DNA from: Nectonema munidae
Lineage: Eukaryota > Nematomorpha > Nectonematoida > Nectonematidae
DNA: 64,000 nucleotides
Direction of reading: 5' to 3'
Assembly: GCA_030549495.1 (NCBI GenBank)
Contig: JAUIRK010001052.1
Span: 2,294,001 to 2,358,000, forward strand
The notes beneath the pieces are model-generated. The model searched no databases and was not told the DNA's origin. It was given only the letters and a program-made list of their open reading frames with translations. The position numbers and the translations under genes were made by a program. Positions 53,582 to 64,000 of this stretch are shown piece after piece (within the stretch, counting starts at the first letter, position 1; every line of letters starts with the position of its first letter).

Positions 53582-53595
53582 GGGGGGGGGGGGGG
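53582..53595 (+). repeat. G run of 14 bases
   Basis: Fourteen consecutive G within composite repeat copy 2, near 53580. Confidence 0.8.
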
Positions 53596-53898
53596 TGTGG
53601 AACTGATTTTAATGAGGCCGGGAATATAAGAAAGTGTATATATTTCAAAGAGGTTTCAGAGGGGCAAAATAAATTCCATGGTCCAAAGCTTCCTTGCCCC
53701 CACCCCTCTTATCGACGGTCCTGGTTAGAGTAACTAATAGGGATAAACCTTTTAAGATTTAAATTATAGAGTTCTTATATAGTTTTGTGCTATAAAAAAT
53801 ATTTGACACGCTCAAAAATGTATGGGCTCTTGTTCAAATGACTGGCTACATTACTTCCTCTGATCAAATCTAAGACTTAACCTTAAAACAAAAAAAGT

Positions 53899-54159
53899 CA
53901 GTGCCGGCCTTAGGCCACTGCAACCTATACGGCCGCAGTTGGCCCCGCGCTTCTCATTTTTCATTTTGATGATATATTGTATGATTTCTCTAAACGGAAG
54001 GTTCACAAAGTAAAGTTACTTTGATCGTCATTTTGTGTGAATGAAAAAGTAATAAAACAAATCCCTTTTCTTTTTTTCAAAATCTTATTTCTCATTTTTC
54101 ATCTTTTTTCCTACCCACACTGGGCCCCGCGCATTCTATTTTACATAGGGCCGGCCCTG
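53899..54159. mobile_element. hAT MITE with perfect 8-base target duplication
   Basis: Ends are CAGTGCCGGCC and GGGCCGGCCCTG. Both sides carry AAAAAAGT (53891-53898 and 54160-54167), the 8-base duplication typical of hAT. Length is 261 bases with no coding capacity. It interrupts composite repeat copy 2, and copy 1 lacks it. Confidence 0.88.
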
Positions 54160-54671
54160 AAAAAAGTGATATAGAAGATCTACACACAAGACAAGCAAGT
54201 CTTTTAAAAATACTATAAAAAAAGATATATAATTGAGAAAATTGAAAATTATTGGATGGGGCGAAAGGCTGCTTTTTTGCTCCCCTTCAAATCACATTGG
54301 AAGGGGGCGATGTGCGCCGCTGATATAAATCTCTATTTAAATTTAGGATATTAAATATTTCTCTTTTATTTTATAAATCTAAATTCATACTTTTTACTTT
54401 ATGTATTAGAATGCTAGCTCTTCCTTATATTGCTAATTTTACAACAGTCAAGACCTGTTTAATCCGTGTTGTCCTAATGCTTTCATTTGGATCCCGTGCA
54501 AACAAAAATATAAGTCTAGGGCACATCGCAACATGTGGGAATGCTATTCATACACTTGAAATCTTAGAGGCTGCGCATGAATCAGGATATTTATAAAAAA
54601 AATTTGTCGTTCTAGTGTTGAAGAAACAGCAAATTTCTCCTTCTTAGTTGAAAAGTTTAATCTTCTGTTTA

Positions 54672-54768
54672 TTAACCCTTTCAGGCGTTGGTTTCCCAGA
54701 TTCTTCTTTTCCAATGATTTTTATATTCTTAAAGCAGAATGGTGTCGCATTGTGAGTGAAAGAGTTAA
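54672..54768. mobile_element. piggyBac-type MITE 4
   Basis: TTAACCCTTTCAGGCGTTGG at the left and, inverted, TTTAACTCTTTCACTCAC at the right, with TTAA at each end. Length is 97 bases and the arms are diverged, so it is older than copies 2 and 5. Confidence 0.55.
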
Positions 54769-54923
54769 ATGAATTCTCTTTTAAAGGTGCCTGATCAAAC
54801 CTCCGAAATCAATTATTATAAACATTAGATTATATTTTTATGTCAGCAAGCTCACATCCAAGGAGCCCCCTCTCCCTCCCCCAATCTGATTTAAAGGGGA
54901 TAAAAAGGCCTTTCGCTCCAGCC

Positions 54924-55051
54924 TTAACCCGTTAACGACCAGAATAATCAGACGATATCTAATGTAAAGCAGAAGATTTGTATTAAAAAGCATTTATAAA
55001 AGCAGACGATTCATATTTTTGTAAAGTCGACTGTGGTCGATAACCGGTTAA
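54924..55051. mobile_element. piggyBac-type MITE 5
   Basis: TTAACCCGTTAACGACC at the left and, inverted, TTAACCGGTTATCGACC at the right, bounded by TTAA. Length is 128 bases. The left arm is identical, in inverse orientation, to about 50 bases of the copy at 22376. Confidence 0.75.
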
Positions 55052-55284
55052 TTTAAATTTTTCAATTTTATATCTTTTTTATACCATTAAAAGACTTGTT
55101 TGGCTTGTATGTGCACGTTTCATACTACTTTACTTGTTTTACGCTTGAGTTCCTCAGATTGAACAATATCTTTTAAAATAAATTTTAATAGTTTTAAGGA
55201 TGGGAGGTATACTCCTTAAAATTTGACTGTAAATCATTTGTTTTTTCGCATTCCGGGTAATTTCATTTGCCGATTTTTTTTTAA

Positions 55285-55316
55285 TATTCTGTTCGAATTA
55301 ACGAGGGGTGACTGTA
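55285..55316. mobile_element. Isolated pogo/Tigger-like terminus
   Basis: Read on the minus strand it starts TACAGTCACCCCTCGTTAAT and continues TCGAAC, the typical Tigger terminus next to a TA. No matching second end was identified. Confidence 0.45.
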
Positions 55317-56349
55317 TACTATATTTATATTTTAAAAAATTCTTGCTAATTTTCTTGCTAAATCTTTTCCTCGTTACTGTTTTGGCTTTGGACTTGTAAA
55401 ATTTAAAAAATTATCTTTTTTTTTTTTAATTTTTGTCATAAATGTTTTGCGACCACTAATGTGTGGCTGACTTCGATTTAAGAACCACATAGTTTTATTC
55501 CTAACTTATTCCCTTCAAAATATCTTATTTTAATCTTTATTTTTTGTAATTTTGTTTTAACAAATAAGCTTTTTCCTTTCTATTTTCATTTTATCTACCA
55601 ATTAACTATACTAAGTTTATATTAAGATATATTTTTTTAATTTAGGAGTTGTGAATATCATGTCAAAATTTCATTCAACAATTCTATCAATTATTCAAGG
55701 TAAATTTATTGTTTTTCCAAACATTTTTTTTGCATTTTACATCAAGGATGGATTTACCCAAGGAGAGGGCTGTGTACGTGATGAGGATGTGCCCCACCCC
55801 TTCCTCCACCTTTTCTGAATTCTTTGTTACCAATTTTTAGGTATTTTTTTTATAATAAACAATATAAAATATAGGCCCTGAAACCTAAAAAAAAATAGAA
55901 CATTTTTTTCTTAAAGTTACTTTTATAATACTAATTTTAGATTTATCTTTGTTTAATATTAACATAACATAATTATATTAAGCAAAAAGAGGCGATTTTG
56001 CCTGTGGTAATCGCATCAATGTGTGGAAGAAAAAAACATATAGAAATTGTTTAAATATTATAATTGCTAAATATGGAAAAGAAGAATACAAAAGTAAAGA
56101 CTTAATCATACAACATATTTTTCCAGAAGTTATCCAGGCATTTCCTGAATACGTTTAATGAGGAGTAGTTTATAACATCATATTTTATAACAATTCTATT
56201 AGAGAAAAGGTTTTTTCAAGAGCGTTTTTTGTGGCGACTCTTTATAAACTTACTCTGATGCTTTCTTTGAATCCTTGAGAAAAACTGAGGAAGTATTCAA
56301 TGGTTAACTAGGATATTTTCGTTTATGATATTATAAACTGTAATCATAA

Positions 56350-56760
56350 CGTTTCTTCTATATCGATATGATAGTAGTGGTAAAGACAACGTTTCAGCCT
56401 TTCTTTATAGGTTAATTCTTTGAGCCCTGTAATTTTTTTGGTTATTCGCTTCTGTACTTTTTCTAATGCTTTCATGTCTTTTTTACAGCTTGGCTGTGCG
56501 ATATAATATTACCGTATTCCAGAATAGGGCGTATTAACGCTTTGTATATAGAAGTAGCTTTTTCTGGTTCAAAGGAGGATAACTGACGATAAATTGAGTG
56601 AAATACAGCGTAAGCTTTAGAGATTATTTTCGAAATTCAATAATTTTATAATTATGAATGCTTTCTAATTCATGTTTTACGTGTAAAAATATTTTATTTA
56701 TTTGTTTGTCTCTTTGTAGTCAGTAACATCATTTGCAAACTGTGACAAGAAAAATTGTCT
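56350..56760 (-). pseudogene. CR1-like LINE reverse transcriptase fragment
   Basis: On the minus strand the region begins SQFANDVTDYKETN near 56745, where an active enzyme has FADD. It continues with KAYAVFHSIYRQL near 56610, IYKALIRPILEYGNIISHS near 56530 and KVQKRITKKITGLK near 56440. These are the C-terminal reverse transcriptase motifs of CR1/L2-type LINEs. The FADD-to-FAND change and frame breaks show it is inactive. Confidence 0.78.
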
Positions 56761-59757
56761 TAAAAAATTAAAAAAAAGCCTTTATCGCTGAAAAAATGGA
56801 CTTTTTGGTTTAAAAATATTAAAAAAAAGACCATTCATAATTTTTAGAGTTGTGATAAAAAAAATCTAAAATTTTTCAGCCTTTAAATTTCTAAATATTG
56901 CCAATAATTTCTTTGATTTTGAAAGTGATATTTCGATTTTAATTTCGGAACTTGTCAATTTTATAGTTTGAGAAACAAAATTTTTACCTTTTTTCTTCTC
57001 CATATGATCTCTGGCAGCATCAGTTAAAAAGACAAAAATGATTTCTTTCAATGACAAATTCTTTAAAATATAGAAAAGCTAAGTAAGTTTTTCGGAATAA
57101 ATATGTTCACGTGTGGATACCATGCTAACAATATTTCGAAAAAATAACTCAAACGGTTTCAATAATTATGTGATTTGATAAATGAGAAAGAACTAGCTGT
57201 GCTTGATAACACATGTATATTGCGTAACCGAACAGTTTACCTACGGACATTTTGCCACACACGTCATGTTTTTTTGAATTCTGATTATCTTTAAGAAATG
57301 TCTGACTTGTTTAATAACTATCTAAAATCTAACATACTAATTATAAAAATCTAATCAACCAACAAAAAACTATCTAAAGCTGAAAACTTTTATAGTAAAA
57401 AATTTTCTTTTAAAAAAGCATTTTAAACAAATTTTTATAAAATTTAAAATGTGTAAAAAAAATTTTATTGATAAATTTTTTTTCAAATTCTTAAATTTTA
57501 GAATAATACTTTTATATTTTTGTTTTAAAAAATTAAATATTAATCCAGTAAATAAAAATAAATAATATAATAATATTTTCTGACAAATGTCGGTCAACCA
57601 AATATGTTTGGCCATGAAGAAATATATGGTCTTAAAGCTGATATTATTTACTGATATGTCGAACTTTTGTTTAGTTCTTTTTCAGAGTAAATTATTAAAA
57701 GTGTTAATATTGATTTTTCTATAAATCACCCATATAATACTTTACATCAATCTTAACACTTTCGATAATTTGATCAGAAGAAGAACTCAAGGAGAATTGA
57801 ATATATCAGTAAATAAAATTTATTCTAAAACCATACATTTTTTTATCTAAAAGACTCATTATTTCGGTAAAAAGGCACGAGAGGCTATTCTTCTCCTACG
57901 TTGAGATCAATCAATTATTATACGTCAATCTTGTTAATACAGTGTTATGATTGGTGCAAAATATAGAAGTTTTATTTCTTTTTTTATAATTTATCTAATG
58001 CACACGAATAAAATGTATTCCTACCGAGACTATAAATCTACATCTAATTAAGACGTAGAAGCCATTTTTGAAGAGTTGCAGTTCAAAAACAGTAGGTAGT
58101 TGCATCATTACACTTTTAAAGCCATCGGAAAATTGCAAATTTATACAAAGAGATCCTTCAAGGAAATTTTCAAAATCTCAGACTCAAGAATCAAAGATAT
58201 TTTTATGAAATTGCTTCGAAAGCCACAATAAAAATAGAAACATATTTTGCTTTGTTTGAAATATGCCTACTAATATACAGACACCATCTCTAATTGCACA
58301 ACAATTTCATGCACATTCCCATATAATGATGCTTCTAAAAGAGAATTTCTCAAAAAGGATCAAAAGTAGACACACAAACGCATGCCAATGTTTTTCATTG
58401 TACAGAATGTTCACCCGTGTTGCACGCCCTGAGGCAAACATCTCAATTTTGTACGCACTAATCCTAGTGATGTCTTGCTTTATTATCTTGTATATGTTTT
58501 GAAGTGAAAGTATTTTTTCTTTGTGCAGGTAGGTAGCAGAAGCTTTATATTATTTACCGTATAAAGGAAAACTCATTTTTCTCATATTTAAATTTTGAAT
58601 TAAAGACTTTAAATTATATAATTATATATCTGGATTATCCATTGCCTACTCTTTTTTTCCCTTGTATATAAATTATTAATTGCTTGAAATAATTTCTGTT
58701 TGTTTTTTGCAAAGTGTGTATACACATTATTTTTATATTTGCATGCACAAACGCAATCTTTTAAGTATTAGTCGAAAACCATGCATTATTCTGTCAATAA
58801 TCTTCTAATAACCTAGATACACAAAACAGCTCACTATCCTTTGTTTCACTTTCATTATATTCCCTATAACCTATATAATTATCATGCTAGTGATTTCTCT
58901 TTCATGTTATACATCTCCTCGATGTCCTTATCATTTGAACATCCCGTTTATCATTATGTAAATGACAAGTAGCTCTTCTACCGCAGATATTTTAGACTCC
59001 CTATCCTCCTTTCTTTTTAATGGTAGCTGCCATTTCCGTTATTTCTCCATTTTCGACAACTCTTAATTTTTTGCCATTGTCTTTGCTTTAGATGTTGAGA
59101 AGTTTATGATAGTAACTCTTAAAAATGTACAGTTATCTTACGAAGGCAAAGTGCAAAGAAAAAAGATTCTAACTTCGATAAACAAATTTAAAAAAGATTA
59201 TCCCTCACTCAAGAATCTCTTCACAAATTACGAATTCAACCATTCCTCTTTAACGCAACCCGTTCTCGAATCCGCCTCACTTAATCAACTTTATACGCAG
59301 CCTTTTTCAAGTGAGCCCACTTTACTTACTTACACTCTCTACCACCCTATTTCCCTACATAGACGGGGACGCCTAAGCAAACAACTCTTGCTAAGCCTTA
59401 ATAATGCACATCGTAGATCTTCCTTAGACTTGGTCAAGCCCTAAACAATGCAAAGATGGGAATAACGCCCCTTATCTTAACGAACAACAATGTAATAGGT
59501 GCTTGACAATATAAGTGAAGGCAAAAGTGAAATTCCTTAGCTTTTAAAGAGTTTTTTTTTATAAGAGTATACATGAAAAAAGTTTCGCCAGGAAAGCTTT
59601 TCTACCATCATTCTAGCGTGTGACTTTTTTTGTTATACAGAAATTATTTGGAATTGCATATATTAAATGTTTAAAATATAAATTAGTAAGTTTGAAAAGT
59701 GAATAAATAAAATCTACTACCGATCAGCCTTTGATGTATTATGCGTGTTCCATTTGT
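56761..59757. other. AT-rich intergenic DNA, no gene recognised
   Basis: A 112-codon open frame at 59106-59444 is Ser-, Thr- and Leu-rich and resembles nothing I know. No repeats with defined ends were seen. Confidence 0.4.
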
Positions 59758-59765
59758 ATTTGTAT

Positions 59766-60094
59766 CAGGGCGCACATCCGTGGGGCGACCGCCCCCAATG
59801 TCTTTCCGGGGGGGGGGGGCAAAAAGCCTATTTGCCCCTAATAATTTTGGATTTTTTTAAACTAGTGTATGTGCGTTATGTAAATTTAATAAAAATATTT
59901 TCGCTGGAAGTATAGTTTTTAAATTTCATCAATTTTGTAAAAATAATATAAAGTAGTCTTATAAATTTAGGTATGTGCTGTATACACTCTATTTTAAAGG
60001 ATTGTTTTGATCCCCCGTGGTATTTCCAGACCAGTAATTTTGAAAATTGCAAAAAAAAATGTGCCCCTAATAATTTTGAGGATGTTCGCCCCTG
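59766..60094. mobile_element. hAT-like MITE with near-perfect 8-base duplication
   Basis: Termini CAGGGCGCACATCC and, inverted, CAGGGGCGAACATCC. Flanks are ATTTGTAT (59758-59765) and ATTTTTAT (60095-60102), seven of eight identical. It contains a 12-base G run at 59808-59819 and a repeated GCCCCTAATAATTTTG. Confidence 0.75.
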
Positions 60095-60893
60095 ATTTTT
60101 ATGTATGTGAAAGTTTTTACCTGTTAACGATCTGGTTTCACATCTTCTGTAAATGCTTTACAATAGACAAGAATTTTTCGACTTCAAATAAAAATATTCA
60201 AATAGTATCTTTTATTCAAAGAAAGAATATTCTTGCTTTCAAACAAAGCTTAGTAACTTCTCAAACTTCTAACGTTAGGACAGCAGATATGATTATAATT
60301 GTAGATTATAAAGAAAGAATTCACATTTCTCAGATACCTAATTTTGGTGGATTGATAAATTTTGTCTTTAAATATTCTTCATAGCTAATAAAGAAATATC
60401 TATTTTCGCAGTGACACAAATCTTTGTATAAATACTTCTACTAGTATTAGATCTTTCTTCGAATTGAAAGGCCCGCATTTAGATAACCATAATCACGCTC
60501 CTTCTTCAAAATCCAAAAAGATAAGAATATTAAAGCTTATATAATTTTTAGAATTGTAAACTTCAACTTTATTTCTTCCTTTATCAAGAAATAAGACTCA
60601 ATTTGAGTTAATTTCATTATTTTTAATATAATTTAGTAAAAACAAAGTCTTATATAATTTATTATAAATATTAAATTTTTATAATTTAATAAACAATTTA
60701 ATGCTAAGCGAACAACTAAGCAACTTGAGGCCTGAAAAGGCACTCCACAATTAGCAACATGGGACCTTATTCAAAAAATGGAGTTGCTTATATAAAAAAT
60801 GGTATTTGAGGGTGAATAAGTTTAAATCATTTTTATACTTGAAATTTTTGTAATGATACTTCATAGTATTTTTATTTTTAAGATTTTTATCAG

Positions 60894-60942
60894 CAACCTT
60901 CAAATGCAAATTTTTTCGGCTTTCTCGAAAAAAAGAAACGAG
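60894..60942 (+). CDS. PH-domain gene, upstream exon (first strand of the PH fold)
   Basis: After an acceptor TTTTTATCAG the frame reads QPSNANFFGFLEKKKR and ends in phase 1 at CGAG|GTTGGA. The GFLEKK motif is the usual first strand of a PH domain and joins exactly to the next exon after a 53-base intron. The donor is a weak match to consensus. Exons further upstream were not found. Confidence 0.7.
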
Positions 60943-60995
60943 GTTGGATTGGAATCGTTATTTAATTTTTAAAAGTTACAGCGTTTACATCTTAG

Positions 60996-61216
60996 AATAC
61001 GTTGGCTTGAAAAGCACTTTTTGGAATCAATATCAAAAGCGATGGTGCTGTATCATAGGCCCTAACTTTTATATCTTTGAAAAGCCATCAGATCGAAAAT
61101 ACAAAACGTCCATTTCCCTTATTTCATATTCTCTTAGACTATACCCTGTTTTAATGAGCGAAGAACGAAAGCTACGCAGTTTTGAACTCCACAAAAATGG
61201 TTCCAAGACATATCAA
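60996..61216 (+). CDS. PH-domain gene, main PH exon (SKAP-like)
   Basis: Following acceptor CATCTTAG, one split Glu codon and 73 codons read YVGLKSTFWNQYQKRWCCI, then FYIFEKPSDRK, YSLRLYP, RSFEL and GSKTYQ, ending in phase 0 at CAA|GTAAGA. QKRWC and the YS-R and FEL-YQ spacing match the PH domains of SKAP adaptor proteins, which bind phosphoinositides and scaffold adhesion signalling. The last PH strand and helix, with its conserved Trp, should be in a later exon; I did not find it before the window ends. Other PH families cannot be excluded. Confidence 0.8.
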
Positions 61217-64000
61217 GTAAGAATCCCTGAATTTCTTTAAGCGTTTTCTTCACAGTGTCAAAATAAGGAAAGGGATTACCGGTAGCTTGACTCGTAAAAT
61301 GTGAAATAATTTCAAGGTTGAAAGTCTTAACTTTCAGTTTATTTGGTTGGTTAGTTTATGAGCTAGTTAGTTATCTATTAAACTCGGATTGAAATTGAAT
61401 AGAAGTTATCATGTGTTAATTTTATCGGGATCGGTAGCTGCTTAATCGGCGTCCTTTTTACAATCAGCATCGTTAAACTATCCGATAATTACCTATCTTT
61501 TGAGCCGAGCACATAAGAGCTTATGTTAGTTCTGTCGAGAGTATAAGAGCATTTGTATTTGTCTAATAAACATATTTTTATCACAAAGTATCAACTCAAA
61601 AGCTTCTAAAAATGTCAAAGTTAAATAGAATACAATATTGAAAAAATTATCTAAGCATCGGTACGTCATAGCGATTTTATAATGTAATAAGTATCGTTCA
61701 AAAAATGTGCATCTATTACTACAAGTGTTATACATCATATTTGTCTTAAAATACAACTAAAATATAATTACATTTGTAATTGATCAAGCCTATGAGTTAA
61801 ATCATCTAGAACCATAGAAAAGGAATATTAATCCTTAAATATAAATGGTTTTGCATCTCTTGCAAGGGCATGCACCATAAAAATTATTATTAGAAAAGGA
61901 GGATAATTTCGACTTCTTTGAAACTAAGATGAATTATTTCAGATTAATGTTTGCAAAATAACAGTGATCTATGTCGTTATATGCTACATTAATAAAAGTT
62001 CATTAACCTGATGATCTATCTTTATGAAACTCTTAATTTTAGCATAATGATACAGAAAATCGAAAAGATATGGAAATCAATATATTTGGATCTATAATAA
62101 TTATATTATTGAATTGCTTTTAAATTTAATATATAAACAAATTATATTCCTTGCATTAGAGACTAATTAGAATGTTTCTCAAGCATTTAATTCAAGACGA
62201 GATTTTATTTGAAGGTTGAAGTTTAATTCCTTACTTGAAGGTTTAAAATTTCATATATTTTAATCCATAGCAAACTTCTTTATAAAACAAAAATTTATAA
62301 AATATATGTAAATTAAATCGTTTAACTTTTTGACCAAAAGATCAAATCCATGAAAAAGAAAGTAAATCCTTCTAAAATCAGTGCTCTTTGTGATCTAGGA
62401 ACTTCTCTTTACTCTATATATTCTCTAAGGAATATATGATAAAACTATAACTACAGCCAATGGCGTACCAAAAGAGGTGAGGATGACGATTCGTCCCGCG
62501 TAGCGCTATTTATTTGATTTAATTGATCATTAACAAAAATTGAATACAAATATCATAGTAATGCCTGCTTTTTCTTATTTTGTATACGAGGGTGTTTATC
62601 TGTTTGGCTTTTTCTAAGTTTTGTTAAAACTTTTAAGAGGCCGCACTTCTATGTAGACCTGTGACTTGATATTAGTTATGAATTGTTGCATGCATTTCAT
62701 CTTATATAATAATAAAATATCTTAGTGAGTAGCAAAAATATTATTTTTTTCCATGTACAATAAGACAAGATCAGAGAAAAATCGTTGATGCCCGCAAGTA
62801 AGAGTCCTTAAGTTTGAGAAACTTTGCTCTATATCACCAATATCAACAAGATATTGAATAAAATTGATGTAAATGTGAAGTTTGAGAAAGCATGAAGTAT
62901 ACGATATTGCAAGCAAATTAAATTTAAAGTTAAGTTACTACTGCCACGTTAGTTTCAATTAAAAGATTTTAATTTAAAAAATTGGTCCATGTCCTACGTA
63001 TTAAAAAGCTAGTACTATCTTTATCTTTTGGAATTTTAAAATAAACATAATCTGCACACCATGATTAAGTACAAACCAAATGTTGCTTTTAACATAATCC
63101 ATGATTTTATTTATTTTTGAAAAGTTTCAGTCATAAGTTATTCCAGCACTCTCAGACGTATAGCAATTTGAATTTTGTTTTTACAGAATAATATGAAAAA
63201 TGAAAAAGAAATAATTTATAGATAGAAAAATTACATACAAAATAAATGTATTAAATATTCCCTCAATTTATTGTATTAGTTGCATTCTAAAAAATTATGA
63301 AAACAGGGCACGTAACCAGTAAAAAAAGTCTTGCTTCCGAGCCGAGATCTTTTATTCTCCCACACATTCAAAATAAAATGCTTGGAATTATACACATTAC
63401 AAAATGAATATGTATGTTCGTTTTGAACTAAGTGTTCAGTTTAATACTTTCCACATTTTTTATTTCACTGTTTCAGGACTGAAAATTAGTATCCTCATAA
63501 TTTTGATTTTGGGATTTCTGGATCCAACTCCATTTCAGCAAAATTCTAGGGGGGGGGGGGGGGGGGGGGGGTGAAATCCTGAATAAAGGGAATTATTACC
63601 TAATATATTTAAACATATAATAAAAATCCTATGCAACTATATTTTTCTATTTCAAGACAAATTATTTATGTTTTAGAGCTCTTTACTAAAGCTTTCTTAA
63701 TTTATGAATTGATCAATAAGTATTAAAGTGATCTTTTTTCTAGATGCAGCTGAAAAAATTTCTACCGAGCGCCCAGCTTAAGAAAAAGATCTAAATATAA
63801 TTTTAAAAGAGCTATCTATGATTAAAAACTTGCCTATCTCTACCAGTGTAGTGTTTGGAAAGTAAGATGTAATTAAATAATCATATGTAAGAGACATGCT
63901 GAAGAGGTTATTTAACTTAAAAGTATAGATAAATAATGCAAACAATATGCAATTTCTAAATGCCTTATTGCAATCAAAAATTTTACTTTTTCTTTGCCTT
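61217..64000. other. Probable intron and downstream sequence of the PH gene
   Basis: After the donor at 61217 I see no exon completing the PH domain. The stretch holds a 23-base G run and element-like ends (GGGCACGTAACCAG at 63307). The gene probably continues beyond the window. Confidence 0.35.
63549..63571 (+). repeat. G run of 23 bases
   Basis: Twenty-three consecutive G preceded by CAAAATTCTA, probably inside an unrecognised element end. It is the longest homopolymer in the window. Confidence 0.8.

Larger units (their letters stand above)
51204..54310 (+). repeat. Composite repeat, copy 2
   Basis: Counterpart of 26494-30340. It lacks the nested insertion and a block of the transposase, but carries a later 261-base MITE at 53899-54159 and about 110 extra bases near 52950-53070. 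Because the sequence flanking the hAT terminus is shared, the hAT had already been captured by a larger unit before both copies arose. Confidence 0.72.

Noticed and set aside
60413-60542. Possible exon after TATTTTCGCAG upstream of the PH exons
   Set aside because: The open frame (FFELKGPHLDNHNHAPSSKSKK) ends in a stop without any GT donor, and no upstream exon of the right phase was found, so it cannot feed the PH exons.
63744-63792. Possible continuation of the PH domain after TTTTTTCTAG
   Set aside because: None of the three frames gives the expected last strand and Trp-containing helix; each meets a stop quickly.

Overview
This is animal nuclear DNA: very AT-rich and dominated by old transposons. 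Spliced genes with GT-AG introns, a Rap1 GTPase and a fibrillar Gly-X-Y collagen exclude a prokaryote. Many introns are only 49-58 bases long. A compact-intron, AT-rich invertebrate fits best. An arthropod such as a copepod is my guess, but the sequence alone does not prove it.

Two host genes can be read completely and a third in part. (1) 8,775-23,270, plus strand: a 13-exon gene for a 759-residue type II membrane collagen. In order it has a short cytoplasmic tail, one membrane helix, a charged stalk ending in a furin-type RVKR site, a cysteine pair, a Gly-X-Y rod, and a C-terminal cysteine-rich domain of the sponge short-chain collagen C4 (spongin) type, made of two related halves. All splice phases agree. 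Four consecutive exons are exactly 126 bases and two others sum to 3 x 126. (2) 23,649-33,732, minus strand: a complete Rap1 gene (186 residues, four coding exons) lying tail to tail with the collagen. Its second intron is 9.4 kb and full of transposon debris, while its other introns are about 50 bases. Its C-terminal prenylation box is CTLM rather than the usual Leu-ending box. (3) 60,894-61,216, plus strand: two exons of a PH domain resembling the SKAP adaptor family; the rest of that gene was not found.

The rest is mobile-element debris. A composite repeat of 3-4 kb containing a ZBED5-like hAT transposase occurs at 26.5-30.3 kb (inside the Rap1 intron) and at 51.2-54.3 kb. A CGGBP1-like hAT lies at 31.3-32.5 kb. 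A LINE with an RNase H domain lies at 34.1-36.3 kb and a CR1-like LINE at 56.4-56.8 kb. A Tigger/pogo element lies at 42.0-43.2 kb. There are five short piggyBac-type MITEs, several hAT MITEs (one with a perfect 8-base target duplication), two tRNA-derived SINE families and four long G runs. The first 8.7 kb and most of 43-60 kb hold no gene I can recognise.

Membrane collagen, Rap1 and a SKAP-like PH protein could all bear on cell-matrix adhesion, but sharing a window is not evidence that they work together. Exon limits were read by eye from splice consensus and phase, not from transcripts.
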